NCBI RefSeq assembly: GCF_001051235.1
Contig: NZ_CBTJ020000088.1
Location: 1-59,600, forward strand
From: Candidatus Competibacter denitrificans Run_A_D11
GTDB lineage: Bacteria > Pseudomonadota > Gammaproteobacteria > Competibacterales > Competibacteraceae
Reading direction: 5' to 3'
Length of the DNA stretch: 59,600 nucleotides
Translations under genes and position numbers: made by a program
Shown: positions 22,016-31,839 of the stretch, piece by piece
How positions within the stretch are numbered: the first letter of the stretch is position 1
Layout: every line of letters starts with the position of its first letter
The notes under the pieces: generated by a model
What the model was told of the DNA's origin: nothing
Databases searched by the model: none
What the model saw: only the letters and a program-made list of their open reading frames with translations

Positions 22016-22738
22016 ATGGCTACACTGTTTATCTCCGATCTGCACCTGGATGCCTCTTGCCCGGCCATAACCGGCTTGTTCCTGGCGTTTCTTGAGGGTC
22101 AGGCTCGGCAGGCCGATGCTTGCTACATCTTAGGCGATTTGTTTGAAGCCTGGATCGGAGATGACGATGATGCGGAGCTTGGGCGCACGGTCGCCCTCGC
22201 CCTGCGGAGCTTGACCGATTCCGGCATACCTGTGTTTTTCTTGCATGGGAACCGTGATTTTCTGCTTGGGGAACGCTTTGCCGCTGCTGCCGGTTTTCGG
22301 CTATTAGCGCAAACTGAAATCATCGACTTGTACGGTGAACCGGTGCTGCTCTTGCACGGCGATACGCTTTGTACGGACGATACCGCATACCAAGCCTTTC
22401 GCGCGCAGGTCCGCAATCCGCTTTGGCAGGCCCAACTGCTGGCATTACCGCTGGCTCAGCGCCGGGTCTTGGCCGGTCAACTACGCGAAACCAGTCGCCA
22501 ATCGACCCGCCAGAAAACCGCTGACATCATGGATGTTAACCCGGTAGCGGTGACACAAGCGCTGCGCGACCATGGAGTGCAGCGCATGATCCATGGCCAC
22601 ACCCACCGCCCTGCTATTCACGACGTTCTGCTGGAAGGGCAACCAACACGGCGAGCGGTATTGGGCGATTGGTCTGCCAATCTCGGCAGCGTTCTGCGCT
22701 GTGACGCCAGCGGTTGGCGACTGGAAACCGTGATCTAA
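22016..22738 (+). CDS. lpxH: UDP-2,3-diacylglucosamine diphosphatase (LpxH)
   Basis: LpxH makes lipid X in the lipid A pathway by hydrolysing the pyrophosphate bond, at the inner face of the inner membrane. The 240-residue calcineurin-like phosphoesterase has all metal-ligand motifs in order: FISDLHLD, GDLFEAWIGDDD, GNRDFLLG, LLHGDTLCTDD and HGHTHRPA. It is the fourth step of a Gram-negative-specific pathway, which confirms an LPS-bearing host. It lies 4 bp after ppiB. Confidence 0.96.
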   Translation: MATLFISDLHLDASCPAITGLFLAFLEGQARQADACYILGDLFEAWIGDDDDAELGRTVALALRSLTDSGIPVFFLHGNRDFLLGERFAAAAGFRLLAQTEIIDLYGEPVLLLHGDTLCTDDTAYQAFRAQVRNPLWQAQLLALPLAQRRVLAGQLRETSRQSTRQKTADIMDVNPVAVTQALRDHGVQRMIHGHTHRPAIHDVLLEGQPTRRAVLGDWSANLGSVLRCDASGWRLETVI

Positions 22739-22753
22739 CTCGGTTTGGATGCC

Positions 22754-23248
22754 ATGATCCTGCTGCCCTCGCCGCCTCTTTCCTCAATCATTCGCCACGA
22801 ACCGGGAGCGTTCGCGGCGTTGATGGATCTCTACGAAAATAATTACATTCATGTGCGCCGCCTCGTGCCGGCCCTGCCTGAAGATCCGACCCATCTGGTA
22901 TCTCAGGTACCGGATGGCCTGGATTTGCACTTTCGTTTGCTCGAACGCACGCGGTATACCAGCGAAATCAGCTTGACCTATCGGTTCGACCAAGCCGGTA
23001 TGCTCTGCGTGGAACCAGATTTGCACATCAGGGTGTACCACGATGCGCAACTGGCGGAGGTTCTAGCCGCGCATCTGCGCCATTTTCCTGCATTCGATGC
23101 GGAATCCCTCATCGTCCATCGATCCGATGGCGCGCAACTCTACCGACGCTGGAAAATCAACCGATTTCTTTTTAAGTGGCTGCAATACTGTCTGCGACAA
23201 GGCCACCGCTTCACTGCACCAGGTTGCAGCATATGGTGCCTAACATAA
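22754..23248 (+). CDS. DUF1249 family protein (YqiB-like)
   Basis: This small cytoplasmic protein of about 164 residues matches the YqiB/DUF1249 pattern: YENNYIHVRRLVP, ERTRYTSEISLTYRF, HIRVYHDAQLAEV and RRWKINRFLFKWLQYCLRQG. Its function is unknown in the family. In enterics the yqiB gene lies near cpdA (another calcineurin-like phosphoesterase) and nudF, so its place after lpxH is only a loose parallel. I use ATG 22754; a TTG nine bases upstream is also open. Confidence 0.8.
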   Translation: MILLPSPPLSSIIRHEPGAFAALMDLYENNYIHVRRLVPALPEDPTHLVSQVPDGLDLHFRLLERTRYTSEISLTYRFDQAGMLCVEPDLHIRVYHDAQLAEVLAAHLRHFPAFDAESLIVHRSDGAQLYRRWKINRFLFKWLQYCLRQGHRFTAPGCSIWCLT

Positions 23249-23279
23249 CGCTTAAAAATTTTGAGGATACCTCCGTCTA

Positions 23280-23311
23280 ATAGTTGACTAATACGCTCAG
23301 TATAATATAGT
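23280..23311 (+). promoter_or_regulatory. iscR promoter with IscR type 1-like operator
   Basis: TTGACT (23284-23289), a 16-base spacer and TATAGT (23306-23311) form a good sigma-70 promoter. It overlaps a site at 23280-23303 that begins ATAGTTGAC and ends AGTAT, close to the IscR [2Fe-2S] type 1 operator half-sites. A second AGTCGGGAAT half-site lies at 23325-23334. This is the layout of the self-repressing E. coli iscR promoter. The 5' leader to iscR would be about 180 bases. Confidence 0.6.
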
Positions 23312-23495
23312 TTCCATACTTAATAGTCGGGAATTAGCTCGTTCAGACAGGTATTGCATCTTAGAGGCGATCACCTAACAAGGCTAAAGGAAGCCATCTT
23401 CCGTCATAAGGCACTACGGATAGCTTGGTAATGGCGCTCGACCTTAACGGCCGGCGCACCTGTCCGATCAACATCAAACAGCAGGACGACATCCA

Positions 23496-23987
23496 ATGAG
23501 ACTTTCCACGAAAGGCCGTTATGCGGTAACCGCCATGATGCACCTGGCCATCCATGATCGGCATGGGCCAGTAACCCTGGCTGAAATATCGCAATGCCAG
23601 GGTATTTCGCTGTCTTATCTAGAACAACTCTTCGCCAAATTGCGCAAACATACCCTGGTCGAAGGGGTGCGCGGACCAGGTGGCGGTTACCGGCTGGCAC
23701 GGTTCCCTGACCAAATCACGGTTGCCGATATCATCAGCGCGGTCGATGAGCGGCTGGATGCAACCCGCTGTTACGGCCATGAGAATTGCCAGGAGGGCCG
23801 GCGCTGCTTGACTCACGAACTATGGACCGATCTGAGCCGACAAATCTTCACCTTCCTGGAAGGCATCACGCTGGGGCAGTTCGTCGAGCGCCCGGCCGTT
23901 TGTGAGGTCATTCACCGCCAGAATGCCACCCGGCGGCGTGAGCGCCCGACCACGGAGCGAGCACAGATTCCCATCGCTGTCATGTAA
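23496..23987 (+). CDS. iscR: Fe-S cluster-sensing transcription factor IscR
   Basis: This 163-residue Rrf2-family regulator controls Fe-S cluster assembly genes. The N-terminal winged helix (MRLSTKGRYAVTAMM, then GPGGGYRLAR in the wing) is followed by cysteines 92, 98 and 104 and His107. These are exactly the cluster ligands of E. coli IscR, so it should sense [2Fe-2S] status and repress its own promoter. It is followed by iscS after 18 bp. The rest of the usual isc operon is missing from this locus. Confidence 0.95.
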   Translation: MRLSTKGRYAVTAMMHLAIHDRHGPVTLAEISQCQGISLSYLEQLFAKLRKHTLVEGVRGPGGGYRLARFPDQITVADIISAVDERLDATRCYGHENCQEGRRCLTHELWTDLSRQIFTFLEGITLGQFVERPAVCEVIHRQNATRRRERPTTERAQIPIAVM

Positions 23988-24005
23988 ACGCCCCAGCGCA
24001 GCCTG

Positions 24006-25214
24006 ATGCGCTCACCGATCTATCTGGATTACGCCGCCACGACACCGGTCGATCCGAGTGTGGCGGACCTGATGAGTCAGTACCTGACGTCTCAAGGTAT
24101 TTTTGGCAATCCTTCCTCCAGCACCCACCGCTTTGGGCGGCTGGCAGCCGAAGCGGTGGCTATCGCCCGTGCGCACGTCGCCGCTTTAATCGATGCCGAT
24201 CCTGGCGAAATCATCTGGACATCAGGTGCCACGGAAGCCAATAACCTCGCGCTGCGCGGCATTAGCCGCACTCGGCAAGGTCGCCATTTCGTTACGAGCA
24301 AAACCGAGCATAAGGCCGTGCTTGATGTCTGCCGGCGGCTGGGAAAGGAAGGCTGGACCGGTACTTATCTCGACCCTCAAGCCGATGGCTTGATTGCGCC
24401 AGACCAGTTAGCGGCGGCATTGCGTCCCGACACCGTGCTGGTTTCCCTGATGCACGTTAACAATGAAACCGGGGTCGTACAGGATTTGGCTGCGTTAGGC
24501 GCTTTAACCAGCGCGCGCGGCGTGTTGCTGCACGTCGATGCCGCACAGAGCGCGGGCAAACTACCGATTGACCTAAAGACGCTGCCCATCGATTTACTAA
24601 GCCTCAGCGCCCATAAGCTTTACGGTCCAAAGGGCATCGGGGCGTTGTTCATCCGGCACCGCCCAAACCGTATCCAGTTGGAACCGTTGCTGTATGGCGG
24701 TAATCAAGAACGCGGCTTGCGGGCTGGTACTTTACCGGTTCACCAGATTGTCGCTATGGGCGAAGCCTGCCGAATCGCCGGTACCGGATTGGTTGATGAA
24801 TGCGCACGTCTCCAAGCCTTGCGCGACCGGTTATGGTATGGCCTCAGCACGCTGGACGGCACGGTCCTGAACGGCCATCCTACTCGGCATTGGCCCGGCA
24901 TTCTCAATGTCAGTTTTGCCGGTATCACTGCCGAAGCTCTGTTGGCTGCCGTGCCAGATATCGCCGTTTCGACCGGTTCCGCATGCACGTCCGCTACCGC
25001 CGAAGCCTCCCATGTGCTACGCGCTATGGGCTGTGACGCTGAACGGGCGCGCGGCGCGATTCGGTTTAGCCTGGGGCGTTTTACCACCTGCGAGGAGATC
25101 GATTATACGATTCAGGTGGTCATCGAGGCGGTGAACCGGTTACGGGATTTATCTCCGCTGTGGCATCCCGCTCGCGCATATTCAAGCCTAATCGATTGGT
25201 CAGCACCGGTATAA
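24006..25214 (+). CDS. iscS: Cysteine desulfurase (IscS-type)
   Basis: This PLP enzyme takes sulfur from cysteine for Fe-S clusters and thiolated tRNAs. The 402-residue protein follows E. coli IscS along its whole length. The PLP lysine is K204 (SAHKLYGPKGIG), His102 stacks on the cofactor, and the persulfide cysteine is C327 in the mobile loop (GSACTSA). It ends with the IscS-like LRDLSPLW segment, which in E. coli lies near the IscU-binding tail. No iscU, iscA, hscBA or fdx follows. Confidence 0.93.
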   Translation: MRSPIYLDYAATTPVDPSVADLMSQYLTSQGIFGNPSSSTHRFGRLAAEAVAIARAHVAALIDADPGEIIWTSGATEANNLALRGISRTRQGRHFVTSKTEHKAVLDVCRRLGKEGWTGTYLDPQADGLIAPDQLAAALRPDTVLVSLMHVNNETGVVQDLAALGALTSARGVLLHVDAAQSAGKLPIDLKTLPIDLLSLSAHKLYGPKGIGALFIRHRPNRIQLEPLLYGGNQERGLRAGTLPVHQIVAMGEACRIAGTGLVDECARLQALRDRLWYGLSTLDGTVLNGHPTRHWPGILNVSFAGITAEALLAAVPDIAVSTGSACTSATAEASHVLRAMGCDAERARGAIRFSLGRFTTCEEIDYTIQVVIEAVNRLRDLSPLWHPARAYSSLIDWSAPV

Positions 25215-25259
25215 ACTGAGCGCCGATACTGCCTATCTACTCGCTTTGAAAGATCACTG

Positions 25260-25739
25260 ATGAACCTCCAAGAACAACGTGCACTGGCCTCGTTAATTCG
25301 CAGCCAACGCTGGGCGGCACTGGCGACGCAAGGGCCTAATGGTCCAGAAGCCTCTTGGGTCGCCTACGCGCCAGAACCCAGCTTTGAGGGTTTTTTGCTG
25401 CATGTCAGCACGTTAGCCGCCCACACCCGCAACCTGTTGGCCGATCCCCGTGCCGGTCTTGGCATCAGTGCGCCGGAACAGACCGGTGAAGACCCCCAGA
25501 CACTGGCACGCTTGACCATCCAAGGCACAGTAACCGCCTTGGCAAAGGATACGGAGGCTTACCAAGAGGCAGTTCGGCTTTACCAGACCTGGTTGCCCGC
25601 ATCAGCGCCACGCTTTGAATTCAGTGATTTTTTGCTGCTGCGCCTGACGCCGCTTCGGGTTCGGTTCGTAGGGGGTTTTGCGCGGGCTTATACCCTGGAT
25701 GTCACCAGCTTGCGAGCAGCCGCTCAGCGCACCAACTGA
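25260..25739 (+). CDS. Pyridoxamine 5'-phosphate oxidase-like split-barrel protein (HugZ/HutZ-like)
   Basis: This 159-residue protein has the FMN-binding split-barrel start (RSQRWAALATQGPNGPEASWVAYAPE) and continues with LHVSTLAAHTRNLLADPRAGLGI, as in HugZ/HutZ heme-utilization proteins. It ends with the family-like VRFVGGFARAYTLD. It lacks the C-terminal DUF2470 extension found in larger members. FMN, heme or another ligand cannot be told apart from sequence. It lies 45 bp after iscS, and its last 16 bp overlap the convergent gspF. Confidence 0.75.
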   Translation: MNLQEQRALASLIRSQRWAALATQGPNGPEASWVAYAPEPSFEGFLLHVSTLAAHTRNLLADPRAGLGISAPEQTGEDPQTLARLTIQGTVTALAKDTEAYQEAVRLYQTWLPASAPRFEFSDFLLLRLTPLRVRFVGGFARAYTLDVTSLRAAAQRTN

Positions 25740-26935
25740 TTCAGGTCAAAAATTGGTAGCAAAATCGCCAGCACGATAACCAACACCACCCCACCCATCA
25801 CCAGAATCAGCATCGGCTCGAAAATACCGAGTAAGGCGGCAATCAATGTCTCGGTTTCGCGTTCCTGCTGAATTGCGGCCCGCTCCAGCATATTTTCCAG
25901 GCGGCCGCTCGCTTCGCCGCTGGCGATCAATTGGACGGTCATCGGCGGAAAATAGCCGCTAGCACTGATGGCTTTGTTGAGACTGGCGCCCTCTTTAACC
26001 CGCGCCGTCGCTTGTTCAACCGCCTCTCGCATCGGTAGATTGCTTAAAACCTGTGCGGAGATCCGCAATGCCTCCAGCACCGGCACACCGCTGGCCATGA
26101 GGATACTGAAGGTCCGGGCAAACCGAGCAGTGTTAGCCCCCCGTGCCAGGCGCGCCACCAACGGTAGCCGCAGCAGGGCTTGATCAACTCGGCGCCGGAA
26201 GCCAATACGGCGCAGCGCAAGCACCCAAGCGATAACGCCCCCCGCCAAGATCGCCAATAGCCACCAGCCGTTCTGGCGTAGAAACTCGCTTAAGGCGATC
26301 AAACCCCGGGTCAAGGCGGGCAATTGCTGATTGAGACTACCGAAAACTTGTACTACCTGCGGCACTACGTAAGTCAGCAAGCCAGCAACGACCAAGATGG
26401 CCACACCGGTCAGCATCAGCGGATAAAACAGTGCCAACCCGACTTTCTGGCGCATCTGCTGGCGGGCCTCGGTATAGTCGGCCAACCGCTCGAAGACCAC
26501 CTCCAGATGGCCTGACTGTTCGCCCGCCGCCACCGTTGCCCGATACAGTTCTGGAAACACCTGCGGAAAATCACTGAGTGCGGTCGCCAGCGTATGCCCC
26601 TCCAATACCCTGGCACGCACCGCTAGCATCATACCGCCTAAACGTGCCCGGTCGGCCTGACGGGCGACGGCGCCCAACGCTTCTTCAACCGGCAATCCTG
26701 AGCCGACCAGCGTCGCCATCTGGCGCGTAATCAGTGCCAAGTCCGTCGCGCTGATTCGCAACCCCCACAGCCGCCGCCGACCACCGCGTTCCTGGCTGGC
26801 CACCTCTTCGACTGATAATGGGTTGAGACCTTGCTCGCGCAATGACTGCCGGGCCATCCGAGGCGTGTCCGCCTCCAGCAACCCCTTGCGCTGGCGACCC
26901 TTGGCATCCAGCGCGGCATATTGGTACGCCGGCAC
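25724..26935 (-). CDS. gspF: Type II secretion system inner-membrane protein GspF
   Basis: GspF is the polytopic platform protein of the type II secretion system. The 403-residue chain has the family start (PAYQYAALDAKGRQRKG) and two related T2SSF domains at about residues 70-195 and 270-395. The hydrophobic segments MLTGVAILVVAGLLTYVVP and ILVMGGVVLVIVLAILLP end the two domains. The start is a GTG that shares one base with the gspE stop (TAGTG), so translation is coupled. Confidence 0.95.
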   Translation of the reverse strand: MPAYQYAALDAKGRQRKGLLEADTPRMARQSLREQGLNPLSVEEVASQERGGRRRLWGLRISATDLALITRQMATLVGSGLPVEEALGAVARQADRARLGGMMLAVRARVLEGHTLATALSDFPQVFPELYRATVAAGEQSGHLEVVFERLADYTEARQQMRQKVGLALFYPLMLTGVAILVVAGLLTYVVPQVVQVFGSLNQQLPALTRGLIALSEFLRQNGWWLLAILAGGVIAWVLALRRIGFRRRVDQALLRLPLVARLARGANTARFARTFSILMASGVPVLEALRISAQVLSNLPMREAVEQATARVKEGASLNKAISASGYFPPMTVQLIASGEASGRLENMLERAAIQQERETETLIAALLGIFEPMLILVMGGVVLVIVLAILLPIFDLNQLVR

Positions 26936-28452
26936 TAATCCTCCCGTGTCACTCGGATCAGCTCTGCCAGCGAAGTATCCCCGGCTAACGCCCGCCGTCT
27001 ACCGTCGTCGCGAATGCTGGGACTAGACTGTCGGGCATAGCGCTCCAGATCAAGTTCGCCCCTGCCTTCGTGAATCATAGTCTGCATCGCCTCATCCACT
27101 ATCAGCAGCTCGAAAATGCCTGAGCGCCCTCGGTAACCAGACTGGTTGCATTGGTCACACCCGTTCGGCGTGTAAATCGTTGGCGGTGCTACCGGACTCA
27201 CCCCCAGAACCTCGCAATCCGTCGCCGTCGCTAAATGGGGCTGCTTACAGCTTGGGCACAGTTGACGAACCAGCCGTTGTGCCAGCACGCCGATCAGCGA
27301 TGACGATAACAAGAACGGCTCGACCCCCATATCGCGCAAGCGGGCGATAGCACCGACCGCGCTGTTGGTGTGTAGAGTGGATAACACCAAATGACCGGTC
27401 AATGACGCTTGCACCGCAATTTCAGCGGTTTCCAAATCACGGATTTCACCGACCATAACCACATCGGGGTCCTGACGTAGAATAGCGCGCAGACCACGCG
27501 CAAACGTCATCTCAACCTTGGCATTAACCTGAGTCTGGCTCACACCGTCCAGATAGTATTCGATGGGGTCTTCGACCGTCATGATGTTGCGCTTGCGGTC
27601 GTTGAGCAGCGTCAGCCCAGCGTATAGGGTGGTCGTCTTCCCGGAACCGGTTGGGCCAGTGACCAGGAGGATGCCATGCGGTCGTTGGATTAGGCGCATC
27701 AATCGCGATTCGCTGTGACGCTCCATGCCCAAATGTCGTAAATCCAGCCGCCCTTCCCGTTTGTCCAGTAACCGCATCACCACGCGCTCACCGTGTCCGG
27801 TCGGCAGGGTCGAAACCCGCACGTCCACCGGCCGACCGGCGACCCGCAAGGAAATCCGGCCATCCTGCGGCAGACGTTTTTCCGCGATATCAAGATGGGC
27901 CATGACCTTGACCCGCGAGACCAACAACGGCCCCAAGGCCCTTGGCGGTTGCAGGGCCTCGCGCAGCACGCCATCCACGCGAAATCGGACCATCAACCGA
28001 TTTTCGAACGACTCGATATGGATATCGGAAGCATTTTCCTTAATCGCGCCGGTTAACAGCGCGTTGATCAACCGGATGATCGGGGCATCATCGGCGCTTT
28101 CCAGAAGATCTTCCGGTTCTGGCAGGTTGAGTGAAACCTGATTGAGATCAATTTCCTCGCCCAGGTCTTCCATCATCCGGGCGGCGCCGTCGCTATCGCC
28201 TTCGTAGCTATCTTGCAGCATCCGCTCGAAATGTTCCGGCTGCACCGTGACAGGTCGTAACGGTGCCCTTAAAAAGCGGCGCAGTTCCGCAAGGCTGCCT
28301 GAGCCAACCCCCGGCCGACAGGCAACGGTAATCCGACCATCCTCTTGATCGACCACCAGCACACCGTGACGTTTAGCGAACGCATAGGGCAATTGGCGTG
28401 CCGACGGTTCTTCCTTGTCCGTCACTTGGGTTGTCGGCACTTCAACGCTCAT
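26935..28452 (-). CDS. gspE: Type II secretion system ATPase GspE
   Basis: GspE is the cytoplasmic ATPase that drives pseudopilus assembly. The 505-residue protein has the N1/N2 region that binds GspL, then Walker [15 protein letters not shown] near residue 264. The Asp box ([13 protein letters not shown]), Walker B ([10 protein letters not shown]) and His box (LSTLHTNSA) follow. A four-cysteine zinc module (CPSC near 397, CDQC near 430) is typical of GspE. Its start overlaps the gspD stop by 4 bp. Confidence 0.96.
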   Translation of the reverse strand: MSVEVPTTQVTDKEEPSARQLPYAFAKRHGVLVVDQEDGRITVACRPGVGSGSLAELRRFLRAPLRPVTVQPEHFERMLQDSYEGDSDGAARMMEDLGEEIDLNQVSLNLPEPEDLLESADDAPIIRLINALLTGAIKENASDIHIESFENRLMVRFRVDGVLREALQPPRALGPLLVSRVKVMAHLDIAEKRLPQDGRISLRVAGRPVDVRVSTLPTGHGERVVMRLLDKREGRLDLRHLGMERHSESRLMRLIQRPHGILLVTGPTGSGKTTTLYAGLTLLNDRKRNIMTVEDPIEYYLDGVSQTQVNAKVEMTFARGLRAILRQDPDVVMVGEIRDLETAEIAVQASLTGHLVLSTLHTNSAVGAIARLRDMGVEPFLLSSSLIGVLAQRLVRQLCPSCKQPHLATATDCEVLGVSPVAPPTIYTPNGCDQCNQSGYRGRSGIFELLIVDEAMQTMIHEGRGELDLERYARQSSPSIRDDGRRRALAGDTSLAELIRVTRED

Positions 28453-30641
28453 TTATCGCCAAAACCGAATTCGTTGGTTTTGGGCGCGGCCGTACTCGCA
28501 CGGGCCGGCGACGGTAGGGGGGCAACGACCTCCTCGCTGTTGACGACCGGGGATTGCGACACCGGGGGCGACGGGGGCGCGAGGTTAAGGACCGTACCCT
28601 CTTTTTTAACCTCTACGTCGCGCTTGAGAACCGGAGGCTGGATCTCGGGCAGCAAGGAGATTTCTTGTTGGCGGGCAGCAAGCTGCTGCTCACGCATGTA
28701 GCTGTACTTATCGTTGGTATACAACGTACCGAGTGCCGGATCGCGGAGGATGACCGGATGCAGGAACACCATCAGATTGGTTTTTTTCTTGTTGGTGCTG
28801 CGGTAACGGAACATGTTGCCCAGCACGGGGACATCCCCCAGCACGGGGACTTTCGAGGCACTTTCCGTATGATTATCATCAATCAAGCCACCGAGTACCA
28901 ACACCTGTCCGTTTTCCACCAATACTTTGGTCTTGATCGAACGCTTATTGGTCGTCGGCCCTTGTGAGGCCGAGTTCGCCGAAGGTACCACCGTCGATAC
29001 CTCTTGGGCGATCTCCAACTTGACCGCGTTACCTTCGTTAATCTGGGGCTTCACCTTCAGCTTGATGCCCACATCGTCGCGTTGGATGGTCTGAAACGGG
29101 TTACCGACAGCGCTGCTGCTCCCGGTGCTGCTGCCGCTGCTGGTATTCGTAGTGTAATTGCCGGTGACGAAGGGCACGTTCTGCCCGACGATGATCTCAG
29201 CCTCTTCGTTGTCCAACGTCACGATAGTCGGGGTTGACAGGACGTTGGTATCCGCATCCTTAGCCAGGGCACTGAGCAGCGCACCGAAATCACCGCCGCC
29301 CAGACCTAGTTGCAAACCGTTGGGAATCGTGGCGTTACTTAAATCAAGGTTGTTATTTTTAAGGCCAATCTCTACCTTTTGCGCCAGGCCAAGCACATTG
29401 CTGAGACTGCTGGCCCCGGCATCGAAATTAGTAAACCCGATGGCACTATTACCCGCCACACCCCATTGAATGCCGAGCGCGGCCGTCTTCTCGGCGGTGA
29501 TCTCGGCGATAACCGCCTCGACCAGCACCTGTGCGCGACGCACATCCAATTGCCCAATCACAGTGCGCAACGAGCGAATGAGTTCGGGCGGCGCGGTGAT
29601 CACCAGCGAGTTGGTGGCCTCATCAGCCTGGATATCGACCGCCCCGCTACCACCACTACTACTGGTCGGGCCTCCGCCGGCTGGCGCGGCTTGGCCTTGC
29701 GACAACACCGGGACCGGGACATTGCGTGAGGCTTCGTTGCTCAAGTTCTTGCTGGCCCCTTGCAACACCGACACCAAATCTTTGGCCTTGGCATAACGCA
29801 GATAAACCACCTGGGTATTGCCACCGCTGTCTACTGGGGTATCAAGATGCGAAATCAAGGTACGCAGCCGCAGCCGGGATGCCTTATCCCCGCTGAGCAA
29901 AATACTATTGGTGCGCTCATCCGCAACCATTCGGGTCGAGCTACTGACAGCGGCAGCCGGATCTGCCTTGGCTTTGCTTTGCTCCAGGGTAGTCAACACC
30001 CGCACCACTTCATTGACCGAAGCGTAGCGCAACGGCACGATCTCAACTTCCTCGTTGCTGGCTAGATCAATCCGCGCAATGATGCTGGCGATGCGCTCCA
30101 CATTGGCCGCGCTGTCGGAAACGATCAGCACGTTGGTCGGCGTGTAGGCAGCCAGATGACCCTGTGGCGGGATCAGTGGGCGCAAAATCGGCACCACCTG
30201 TGCGGCGGATACATTTTGCACCTGGATGATTCGGGTCACGATTTGGTTAGGTTCGGCACTGCTCTGCCGGTCAACGGTTGGGATGCTCTCTTGTTTGGCA
30301 CCCGCTGCTGGGATGATCTTGATGACATTACCGTCGGGTACTGCCGCGAAGCCATGAACATTCAACACTGCCAGGAACACTTCATACAGTTCCTTCTCGT
30401 CCATCGGCTTGGCGGAAACGATAGTGACCCGGCCCTTAACGCGAGGATCGACGATAAAGTTTTTCCGGGTCAGCACCGACATGCTTTCGACCAGCGCATT
30501 AATGTCGGCATCCTTGAGATTGAGCGTGACCGGCGCGGCGGCCGTTCCAGCGCAAACCGAACCCAACAGTAACGCTACAAAGATCCGGCGGCGCGTGGAT
30601 TGCCCGCCAAAAGGAAGCTGCCTGCTCAGCCAATTATTCAT
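28449..30641 (-). CDS. gspD: Type II secretion system secretin GspD
   Basis: GspD forms the outer-membrane channel. From ATG 30641 it has 730 residues: a signal peptide ([18 protein letters not shown]), N0 ([18 protein letters not shown]) and N1-N3 domains, and the secretin core. The core includes [21 protein letters not shown] and [10 protein letters not shown]. The S-domain tail is charged and Pro/Ser-rich. An in-frame reading back to 30845 would overlap gspC and has no signal peptide at its start, so I reject it. No dedicated pilotin is seen. Confidence 0.94.
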   Translation of the reverse strand: MNNWLSRQLPFGGQSTRRRIFVALLLGSVCAGTAAAPVTLNLKDADINALVESMSVLTRKNFIVDPRVKGRVTIVSAKPMDEKELYEVFLAVLNVHGFAAVPDGNVIKIIPAAGAKQESIPTVDRQSSAEPNQIVTRIIQVQNVSAAQVVPILRPLIPPQGHLAAYTPTNVLIVSDSAANVERIASIIARIDLASNEEVEIVPLRYASVNEVVRVLTTLEQSKAKADPAAAVSSSTRMVADERTNSILLSGDKASRLRLRTLISHLDTPVDSGGNTQVVYLRYAKAKDLVSVLQGASKNLSNEASRNVPVPVLSQGQAAPAGGGPTSSSGGSGAVDIQADEATNSLVITAPPELIRSLRTVIGQLDVRRAQVLVEAVIAEITAEKTAALGIQWGVAGNSAIGFTNFDAGASSLSNVLGLAQKVEIGLKNNNLDLSNATIPNGLQLGLGGGDFGALLSALAKDADTNVLSTPTIVTLDNEEAEIIVGQNVPFVTGNYTTNTSSGSSTGSSSAVGNPFQTIQRDDVGIKLKVKPQINEGNAVKLEIAQEVSTVVPSANSASQGPTTNKRSIKTKVLVENGQVLVLGGLIDDNHTESASKVPVLGDVPVLGNMFRYRSTNKKKTNLMVFLHPVILRDPALGTLYTNDKYSYMREQQLAARQQEISLLPEIQPPVLKRDVEVKKEGTVLNLAPPSPPVSQSPVVNSEEVVAPLPSPARASTAAPKTNEFGFGDK

Positions 30642-30699
30642 CAATGATCGCCAATGGTCGATAAATGCCGGCCTGCTCTCTTCTAAAATGCCATTCAAG

Positions 30700-31704
30700 T
30701 CATCTGACGGCGGCGGGCCTACCCAAGGAAAACGCCAGGGGTATTTCGGCGCCATTGCGCAAAACGCGCACCTTGATCTGATCGGCGTGCTGCAATTCTC
30801 GCAAACTCGCAAGGCCGCGCATCGGCCCATCAAGGCGATGCCCATTCACTTCGGTGATCACATCACCGCTAGTGAGACCAATCTGTTGCAACAACTGCCG
30901 ATCTCGGCCCGGTCGTAAACGAAACCCAAGAAAACGGCCTTCTTGCACATAGGGACTCGCAAACGCGATATCCTCAAGCGCCTGGGGACCGGCCGCCCCA
31001 CGCAAGCGAGCAGCGACAGCCGTTGCATCGATCAGTTGCGGCTCGCGAGAACTGGACGGTTGTTCCTGCGGTATCTCTGGTTGAGCCGGCTCAGCGGGAG
31101 GCTCAATGATAGGCTCGGCTGGCGGTAAACCTTCCACAGTCGGTGCCCTCTGAGTTTCTTCGAGGCGGGGCAAATTGAGCACTTCCTGCTGATTGCCACG
31201 CGATACAATGACCCGGTCGCGTTGGACCTGCTCTAATCTAGCACCACCCGGTAATGCCTCCCCAATCCGGTAACCCCGCTCTACGCCGGTGCCCTCAGCA
31301 ATAAGCGCCAGTGCTTTATCCGCGCGCCGTTCGGCGAAAAACACGCCCACCAAGCGCAAATTGAGCGGAGCGACCGCCACTGGCATTGGGGGTGCCGCCA
31401 CTGGCGCGGGCGCCTCGTTCCTGCCGAACAAGTGCCAAGCACCGATACTCGCCACATCGGCCCGCTGCACGACCCCAGTGTCTCGCGCGGCCACTCCTTG
31501 AGTCATGATGCCCGTCGCTCCGCCGGATAGGAACGACGGCCCCCATAAAATCGTGGCTGTCAAACCGGCAAGAACGCGGGCTAATCCTACCACCAGCAGC
31601 GCATTGACCAGAACAGCAACACCCCGCAACCAAGCATCGAGGGGCAGTGCTGTCCAAGTGTGTTTTTCCGAGGCTAATTTTATGTTTTTTAGAAAATTTT
31701 CCAA
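30700..31704 (-). CDS. gspC: Type II secretion system protein GspC
   Basis: GspC links the inner-membrane platform to the secretin. The 334-residue protein has one N-terminal membrane helix (GVAVLVNALLVVGLARVLAGL), then the homology region (LNLRLVGVFFAERRADKALALI) that binds GspD N0. A proline/glutamate-rich linker leads to a C-terminal PDZ-like domain (FLGFRLRPGRDRQLLQQIGLTSGDVITEVNG). It is the first gene of gspC-D-E-F; the pseudopilin genes gspG-K and gspL-M are not in the window. Confidence 0.92.
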   Translation of the reverse strand: MENFLKNIKLASEKHTWTALPLDAWLRGVAVLVNALLVVGLARVLAGLTATILWGPSFLSGGATGIMTQGVAARDTGVVQRADVASIGAWHLFGRNEAPAPVAAPPMPVAVAPLNLRLVGVFFAERRADKALALIAEGTGVERGYRIGEALPGGARLEQVQRDRVIVSRGNQQEVLNLPRLEETQRAPTVEGLPPAEPIIEPPAEPAQPEIPQEQPSSSREPQLIDATAVAARLRGAAGPQALEDIAFASPYVQEGRFLGFRLRPGRDRQLLQQIGLTSGDVITEVNGHRLDGPMRGLASLRELQHADQIKVRVLRNGAEIPLAFSLGRPAAVR

Positions 31705-31839
31705 TACTTAGACCCGACGTGGCAACCTGGTCATCACGCTACATACATAAAGAGCGGCGACACAGTTTACGCTGAACTGAAGCCGCCACTCCGATCTTCT
31801 TCAACCTTGCCTGTAAAACAATTAAAACAATCTTAGCGA

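Noticed and set aside
31754..31786. Terminator between the thioesterase and gspC genes
   Set aside because: A two-part stem (GCGGC/GCCGC and CAGTT/AACTG) is present, but it has an internal break and no useful T-run, so I did not list it as a terminator.
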